Shown: piece after piece, positions 59,074 to 64,000 of the stretch
How positions within the stretch are numbered: the stretch's first letter is position 1
Layout: each line of letters begins with the position of its first letter
Assembly (NCBI GenBank): GCA_020631735.1
Contig: CM036199.1
Coordinates: 22,299,553-22,363,552 of the forward strand
DNA from: Saccharum officinarum
Lineage: Eukaryota; Streptophyta; Magnoliopsida; Poales; Poaceae
Length of the DNA stretch: 64,000 nt
Direction of reading: 5' to 3'
Program-made: the position numbers and the translations under genes
Notes under the pieces: model-generated
Database searches by the model: none
What the model saw: the letters and a program-made list of their open reading frames with translations, nothing else
What the model was told of the DNA's origin: nothing

Positions 59074-59889
59074 TGAAAGGTCCTTGTTTGATTTTGGTAA
59101 TTGAGTGACAACTTAGGTGGACTAATATGTGGTTATGTGAGATACACAGGAGATTAGTCCACATGTGATGGTGTCATGAAGGAGCTCATTGCATATGAGA
59201 CATGACATGGAGTCATGTGACCAAGGTGGAGAAGATCAAGATGAGGCTTGGCTTGATGGACCGGTTGCTAGGGTGAAGGGCAAGTTGTGTGATGGCTTGG
59301 CGCCGAAGGACCGAGGCAACGGTGAAGAGCAAGTGAGGTCAAGATCGATGAACTAATACGGTCATGTGATGATATGAAGTGGATCATATCATTTGTGATA
59401 TGGTTGGTGCATGTGTTGCATCAACGTCGGAGGAGATGGAGTGGAATGCGCAAGGCAAAGGTATAACCTAGGGCATTTCCATTTCACCGGTCATAGGTAT
59501 GTAGAGAAGTTTATGACCGGGTTTAGGATAGATGGCCGTACTATCAAGAGGGGCAAACTTGTTTGCATATCGGTCATCTAGTGCAACTCGTGTGATCTAT
59601 CTATGCATCGTTGCTACGATTGAGTGGCGTGGCAAGTTGAGTGGTTAACTCCTTCAGTAAAATGATTATGAAAATGCTAACACACGTGCACAAGGTGGTG
59701 GTCAATTGTTGGTGTTGGCACATTTACGAAGGCGATGAAGTTTAAGCGGTAGAGAGGATTTGGGTTCCTCTCTCCCTCCCACCGAGCTTTGCGAGCGTGG
59801 GATTCAGGCGTTTTTGAGAAGTTGAAATGCCTATTCTCCACTACGCTGGAAGTCGGAAAAGAAACGGAGGCGAACGGAGGTCACAGAGG

Positions 59890-60415
59890 TGACCGGACGC
59901 TGCACCGGACGCGGTCATGGTATGACCGGACGCGTCCGGTCAGTACAGCGCAGGCGCGGGTGCTAGGGTTTGCAACTGGCGCGTCCGGTCACTCGCGGGA
60001 CCGGCGCGTCCGGTCAGGTGTCCAGAGGAAACTGAGTACGATCGGACGCGAGGTGCGTCCGGTCACACATGATCGGACGCGTCCGATCGTTGAAGGAGCT
60101 TACTGGACTCTAACCGGACGCGGGCACTGTCACGTCCGGTCATCGCAAGGAGCGCGTCCGGTCGTTGCGTCGCGGGTGCGTGGGTCAGTGCGATCGGCGT
60201 GTCCGGTCATTCGACAGGCGCGTCCGGTCATCGGGACCGGCGCGTCCGGTCGTTGCCTGGGGCGCGTCCGGTCGTTGTTTTGACCGTTGGGGTCAGTGAC
60301 CGTTGGAGGATCTAACGGTCGCATTTGAATTCGAGGGACACGTGGACGTCGCAGGGCGACCGGACGCGGTGAAGCGCGTCCGGTCAGTTATGACCGGCGC
60401 GTCCGGTCGTCCCGA
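59890..60415. repeat. CpG-rich palindrome array inside LTR
   Basis: At least ten copies of CGTCCGGTC and several of ACCGGACGCG, with a perfect 18-bp palindrome at 59924-59941. This is the best preserved of the three arrays; most CpGs are intact, which fits a younger insertion. Confidence 0.9.
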
Positions 60416-60459
60416 AATCTGCCCAGTGAAGGGGTAACGGCTCTATTTGACTGTGGGGT

Positions 60460-60468
60460 TATAAATAG
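60460..60468 (+). promoter_or_regulatory. TATA box of the copia-like LTR
   Basis: TATAAATAG about 50 bp after the last palindrome unit; the LTR transcript should start near 60490-60500. Confidence 0.65.
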
Positions 60469-61544
60469 ATGCCTTGGCCGGCTGTGGCCATGAGCGGAGC
60501 ACACTATAGTCTTTGTGACTTGTGTGGTAGTGCTTGGGAGCCCTCTAACTCACTCATGCTTGATAGTGTTCATCGGATCGAGTGAGAGAGCGATTCTAGT
60601 GCGTTGCTTTGAGAGATTGCATCGTGTGGCACTAGGTGATCGTGTTGCAAGCCGGTGGTGCTTGTTACTCTTGGAGGTTGCCACCTCCTAGACGGCTTGG
60701 TGGCTTGTGGCTCCGTCGAAGCTCGCAAGAAGATTGTGCGAGGCTCCGGAGAAGCTTTGTGAGGGGGATTATGCTCACCCCGCGGGGATCGTGAAGAGCA
60801 ACTCTAGTTGAGCGTGTCATTGAGCTACCACACTTTATGGTAGGTTCTTGCGGTGCCTTTTGAGAGGCTCGGTGTATGACCGATTAGCCACCGAACCACG
60901 AAGTGTTGGTCGACACAACAGGGACGTAGCTTGGTGGCAACCAAGTGAACCTCGGGAGAAAATCACCGTGTCAACATTGTCTACTCTTCTTGGTGGTTTG
61001 CTTTCATACAACACAAGCTTGTATTTACTTTCATATATACTTGTGCTTGTGTAGTTGCTCTTGTTCTAGTTGTGCTTGTGTAGCTAGCTAGATATCTTCT
61101 TGTGTGTGTAGCTAGAAGTATCCCCTTTGCGTGGCTAATTTGGTTTGTGTAACCTTGTTAGTCACATTGCTTAGTTTGTGTAGCTAAGTGATTTGCGCTC
61201 TCTAATTTGGCATTAGTTGCCTTGTTATTGAGCATTGCTAGTGAGCTTAGGCTTTGTGCGCTTTGCTTACTAGAATTATGTAGGAGCTCCCTCTTGCTTG
61301 CAAAGTACTAGTGCATAGGTTTATGTGACCTTGCTCTAGAATTAAATAGGAGAGCTCTTGCTAAGGAAAGCACCTTAGTTGCATAATTAGGATCTTTATG
61401 AGGTGCTTGTGAACTTAGTTAGAGGGGTGAAGTCTTGGCTAGACCGATAAGTTTAATTCCGCATTTGTTTTGGTTAGCCAACACGCTTAAGTTTTAGAAA
61501 GGACTATTCACCCCCCCTCTAGTCCGCCATCTCGACCCTTCAAG

Positions 61545-61556
61545 TGGTATCAGAGC
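61545..61556 (+). other. Primer-binding site of the copia-like element
   Basis: TGGTATCAGAGC, two bases after the LTR end; 38 bp upstream of the gag ATG. Confidence 0.9.
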
Positions 61557-61593
61557 CGGGTCTCTCATTTGCGGTCTTCACCGACCCGAGAGG

Positions 61594-63450
61594 ATGGCGA
61601 CTTATGGGCTAGATGATTGTGTAGAACACATTTTTTATGGCACTCACTATGCACGGTGGAAAAATCACATGCTTGATCATTTTCGTGCTCTTGGCCCTAA
61701 GTTTTGGTGGATCATAGTTGTTGGCTTTTCTCATGACTTGGATGGGTGTGGTAACCGTACCCAAGCTCAAAAAGATTGCCGAACACTTGATGCACAAGCT
61801 AAGTTTTATCTAATCAAAGCTTTAAATGATGAGATTTTTGACAAGGTGATGGGTCTCTCAAGTGCACATAGCAAGTGGACGGCGCTCAAGCATCACTATG
61901 CTGACTCCTCAATTTGGGATGATGGAAAATTCAAGAAGGATGATCACATAGTGATGGAGGTACATGAGGATGTTGAGCATGACCACAACAAGGTGGTTAT
62001 GGAGGATTGCTCCACCTCACGGTCAAGTGATGACAAAGATGATCATATCACAACATCACTTGATAAGAAGAATGATGATAATGCCACAAGTGATGCAAGC
62101 AATGATTCTACTCCATGCACACTTGATGGTGAAGATGATGGCTATGAGAGTGATGCTTCAACAAGCTCATCAATATCATCACATGGTAACACTAAGATAC
62201 ATGTTGGTGGTTTTGTTGTTAATTGTGATGATCCAAATTTTGAGCTTCTTTATAAACTCTCAAGAGCCTTAAAAAGAGGAATGGAAAAAGCAAGTAAATT
62301 GGAAAAAGGAAACTCTTTTCTAAAGACCACATGTGAACAACAAAAGCATCTACTTTATGTTACTACTTGTTCACATGAGGAGCTAAAATTGACTCATGAG
62401 GAACTTAGTGTTGCTCATGATAACTTGGTACAAGAACATGCTTTACTCACTAAGAAGCTCTCTAATGAAGAAATCAAATCTAGTGAGAGCTCATCATTTG
62501 GGTCAAATGATAAATCACATATTACTAACCCTTGTGATGTAGGCAAGAAGCATGTATCCATCTCTTGTGATGACTTATTATATATGCCATGTTCTTCACA
62601 ATTAGATGCTTGTTCTACTTCTATGTCTTGTGAGACTAACCTTTTGAAGGAGAACAATGAGCTCAAAAGTGAAGTGAAGAATTTGAGCAACAAGTTGGAG
62701 AGGTGCTACAACTCTAAAATCGCCATTGAGCATATCATGACCAATCAAAGAAGATATGGTGATAAGAGTGGTATTGGCTACAACAAGAGTAAGGGCAAGA
62801 TTAAGAAGAAGCAAGATGCAAAGAAGCTATCCCAACTCATGTGCTACCAATGCCATGAAGTGGGACATATTGCCAAATGTTGCCCTACCAAGAAGTCTCA
62901 AGTTGAGCCAAAAGCAAAGCCCCAAGATCAAGTCAAGATCAACCATAAAGATGATGATGACTTGATGAAGAAGAAGAAGAAAACAAGAAGGGGTGGTAGA
63001 GCAAGGCATCCAATGCAAATCCAAGATGCCAAGATGATGAGCAAGAATCAAGATGAGAAGAAAATACATGCTCACATCAAGTGCTTCAAATGTGGAGATA
63101 AGACACACTTCGCCTCGGGGTGTCCTACCAAGCTTGAAAAGAAGATTCAAGCAACTCGTGAGAGGCAAGGCAATGAGAAGCAACATATGAGCAAGGAAGA
63201 AAAGGCTCAATCTAAGAGAAGTTGTTACTCATGCCGGAAAAGGGGACACATGGCACATTCATGTCCCCTAGGTAACAATTCTAAGCCTATTTTAATTAAT
63301 AATACTAACATGCTTAGAAAGGATGGCAATGGTACCTCATTTGGTGGAATTGCAAAACATCCCGCTATTCATACTAAGGCAATGCCTAAGTATGTTGCAC
63401 CTAATTTGAGAGGACCCAAACTAGTTTGGGTACCATCAAAGAGTGGATGA
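61594..63450 (+). CDS. Copia-type Gag polyprotein with three zinc knuckles
   Basis: An intact 618-residue frame. The N-terminal 110 residues form a UBN2-type Gag capsid domain (YARWKNHMLDHF, AQAKFYLIKALNDEIFDKV, SKWTALKHHYAD). Residues about 115-205 are acidic and Asp/Ser-rich, about 215-385 predict coiled coil (KASKLEKGNSFLKTT, KENNELKSEVKNLSNKLE), and three CCHC knuckles follow: CYQCHEVGHIAKC (about 417), CFKCGDKTHFASGC (497) and CYSCRKRGHMAHSC (544). Lys-rich linkers separate them. It would form the particle core and bind element RNA. The frame ends with GPKLVWVPSKSG and a TGA; in many copia elements a WVP motif sits close to the Gag/Pol join. No protease or integrase is seen in the 550 bp that remain, so this copy may express Gag alone. 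The start is the first ATG after the PBS. Confidence 0.88.
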   Translation: MATYGLDDCVEHIFYGTHYARWKNHMLDHFRALGPKFWWIIVVGFSHDLDGCGNRTQAQKDCRTLDAQAKFYLIKALNDEIFDKVMGLSSAHSKWTALKHHYADSSIWDDGKFKKDDHIVMEVHEDVEHDHNKVVMEDCSTSRSSDDKDDHITTSLDKKNDDNATSDASNDSTPCTLDGEDDGYESDASTSSSISSHGNTKIHVGGFVVNCDDPNFELLYKLSRALKRGMEKASKLEKGNSFLKTTCEQQKHLLYVTTCSHEELKLTHEELSVAHDNLVQEHALLTKKLSNEEIKSSESSSFGSNDKSHITNPCDVGKKHVSISCDDLLYMPCSSQLDACSTSMSCETNLLKENNELKSEVKNLSNKLERCYNSKIAIEHIMTNQRRYGDKSGIGYNKSKGKIKKKQDAKKLSQLMCYQCHEVGHIAKCCPTKKSQVEPKAKPQDQVKINHKDDDDLMKKKKKTRRGGRARHPMQIQDAKMMSKNQDEKKIHAHIKCFKCGDKTHFASGCPTKLEKKIQATRERQGNEKQHMSKEEKAQSKRSCYSCRKRGHMAHSCPLGNNSKPILINNTNMLRKDGNGTSFGGIAKHPAIHTKAMPKYVAPNLRGPKLVWVPSKSG

Positions 63451-64000
63451 ATGTGTGTAGGTACCATGGCATTGGAGGCTTGACTCAAATTGATTTCATA
63501 TTTATCATTATATGTTGACTCAAGTATTGAAGCTTATTGCAATTCTATCCCAATGCCAAGTCAAAATGAGTGAAGTCCAAAGTACTACAACATACAAGTG
63601 TCATGATCAAGTTGTGGATGATTTATTGGAATTATTTGATGGCTTGCAAATGTTCAAGTTGAAAGCTTGCTATGAATAATCATGAGCTAACCAAGGTATA
63701 TCTCTTGTTGATTATTTCATTTGGGTGCATATGAGTTGATTGAATTGGATAAATGTGCAATGTTGCTTGCGATGAGATGATTGAATGGATTAAAAGCTTA
63801 GTGATCAAGTTTGGATTGGTTTGTGTTGGATAAATTCATAAGATGACATTTAGTAAGTGGATTGGATGGATATATGTCTTGTGAAAGTATTCAAACAAGT
63901 TAGTTTCAAGTTTGATTCATATTGCTCAATGTATTGAAATCTGTCCAAAATTTAAAATCTGAGCTAGCAGTGATCTTAGCCATGTTTGAGTGAACAAATC
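63451..64000 (+). mobile_element. Downstream internal region of the copia-like element
   Basis: AT-rich non-coding sequence with stops in all plus-strand frames. No pol motif before the window ends. The element's 3' LTR lies outside the window. Confidence 0.6.

Larger units (their letters stand above)
59074..61542 (+). repeat. 5' LTR (2,469 bp) of a copia-like (SIRE/Maximus-type) element
   Basis: Starts TGAAAGGTCCTTG and ends CGACCCTTCA, followed by a primer-binding site. It contains the palindrome array (59890-60415), a TATA box (60460) and a 3' part rich in 'gtgtagctag' units. It is inserted into the gypsy 3' LTR at CCCGT. Solo copies of the same family are at 21795-23378 and 33033-35023. 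Confidence 0.9.

Noticed and set aside
59890..60415. CRISPR-like or satellite interpretation of the palindrome array
   Set aside because: Spacing and unit length are irregular, spacers are not unique cassettes, the host is a plant, and the array is confined to one LTR family.

Overview
This window looks like a nuclear segment of a grass genome, probably a panicoid/Andropogoneae species of the sorghum, maize, sugarcane or Miscanthus type. I infer this from nested LTR retrotransposons with plant initiator-tRNA primer sites, many small MITEs, a 100-base N gap, and two plant genes with canonical GT-AG introns. Roughly three quarters of the window is recognisable transposable element. No rRNA, functional tRNA, CRISPR or operon structure is present.

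Layout. (1) 1-13285: a minus-strand array of one giant-LTR retroelement family, in the order internal, LTR (5.06 kb), internal, LTR (4.82 kb). The second internal segment encodes a small protein whose first 21 residues after Met copy the histone H3 tail, followed by a coiled coil. (2) 13286-21660: a gene island. It holds an ethylene receptor of subfamily II (ETR2-like, minus strand, coding exons 16809-17333 and 18087-19874, plus a 5'UTR intron) with MITEs on both sides. (3) 21795-28793: two solo LTRs, both with perfect target-site duplications. The second (4.65 kb) splits an RNase H remnant of a LINE. (4) 30307-38148: a Mutator-like repeat, then a PIF/Harbinger element. The transposase is on the plus strand and is split by a solo LTR; the Myb/SANT partner ORF is convergent on the minus strand. 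(5) 38630-39980: the left end of a CACTA element running into the gap. (6) 40000-48895: small MITEs and tRNA-like modules, then an aldo-keto reductase gene with an intact promoter and intron but three compensating single-base losses, flanked by inverted LINE fragments. (7) 48896-64000: gypsy gag remnants and LTR fragments. These are followed by a gypsy element with 3.07-kb LTRs, whose 3' LTR is interrupted by a copia-type element with a 2.47-kb LTR and an intact 618-residue Gag that continues out of the window.

Two cellular genes are supported. The ethylene receptor appears intact and would act in ER-membrane ethylene perception, though its receiver domain carries Gly where the phospho-acceptor Asp is expected. 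The aldo-keto reductase is damaged as given. From memory, rice carries an aldo-keto reductase gene close to OsETR2 on chromosome 4, so the pair may be a syntenic remnant separated here by about 25 kb of transposons.

The most unusual signals are the retroelement-encoded histone H3 tail mimic at 7412-7690 and the CpG-rich palindrome arrays. The arrays lie about 50 bp upstream of the TATA box in three independent LTRs of one family.
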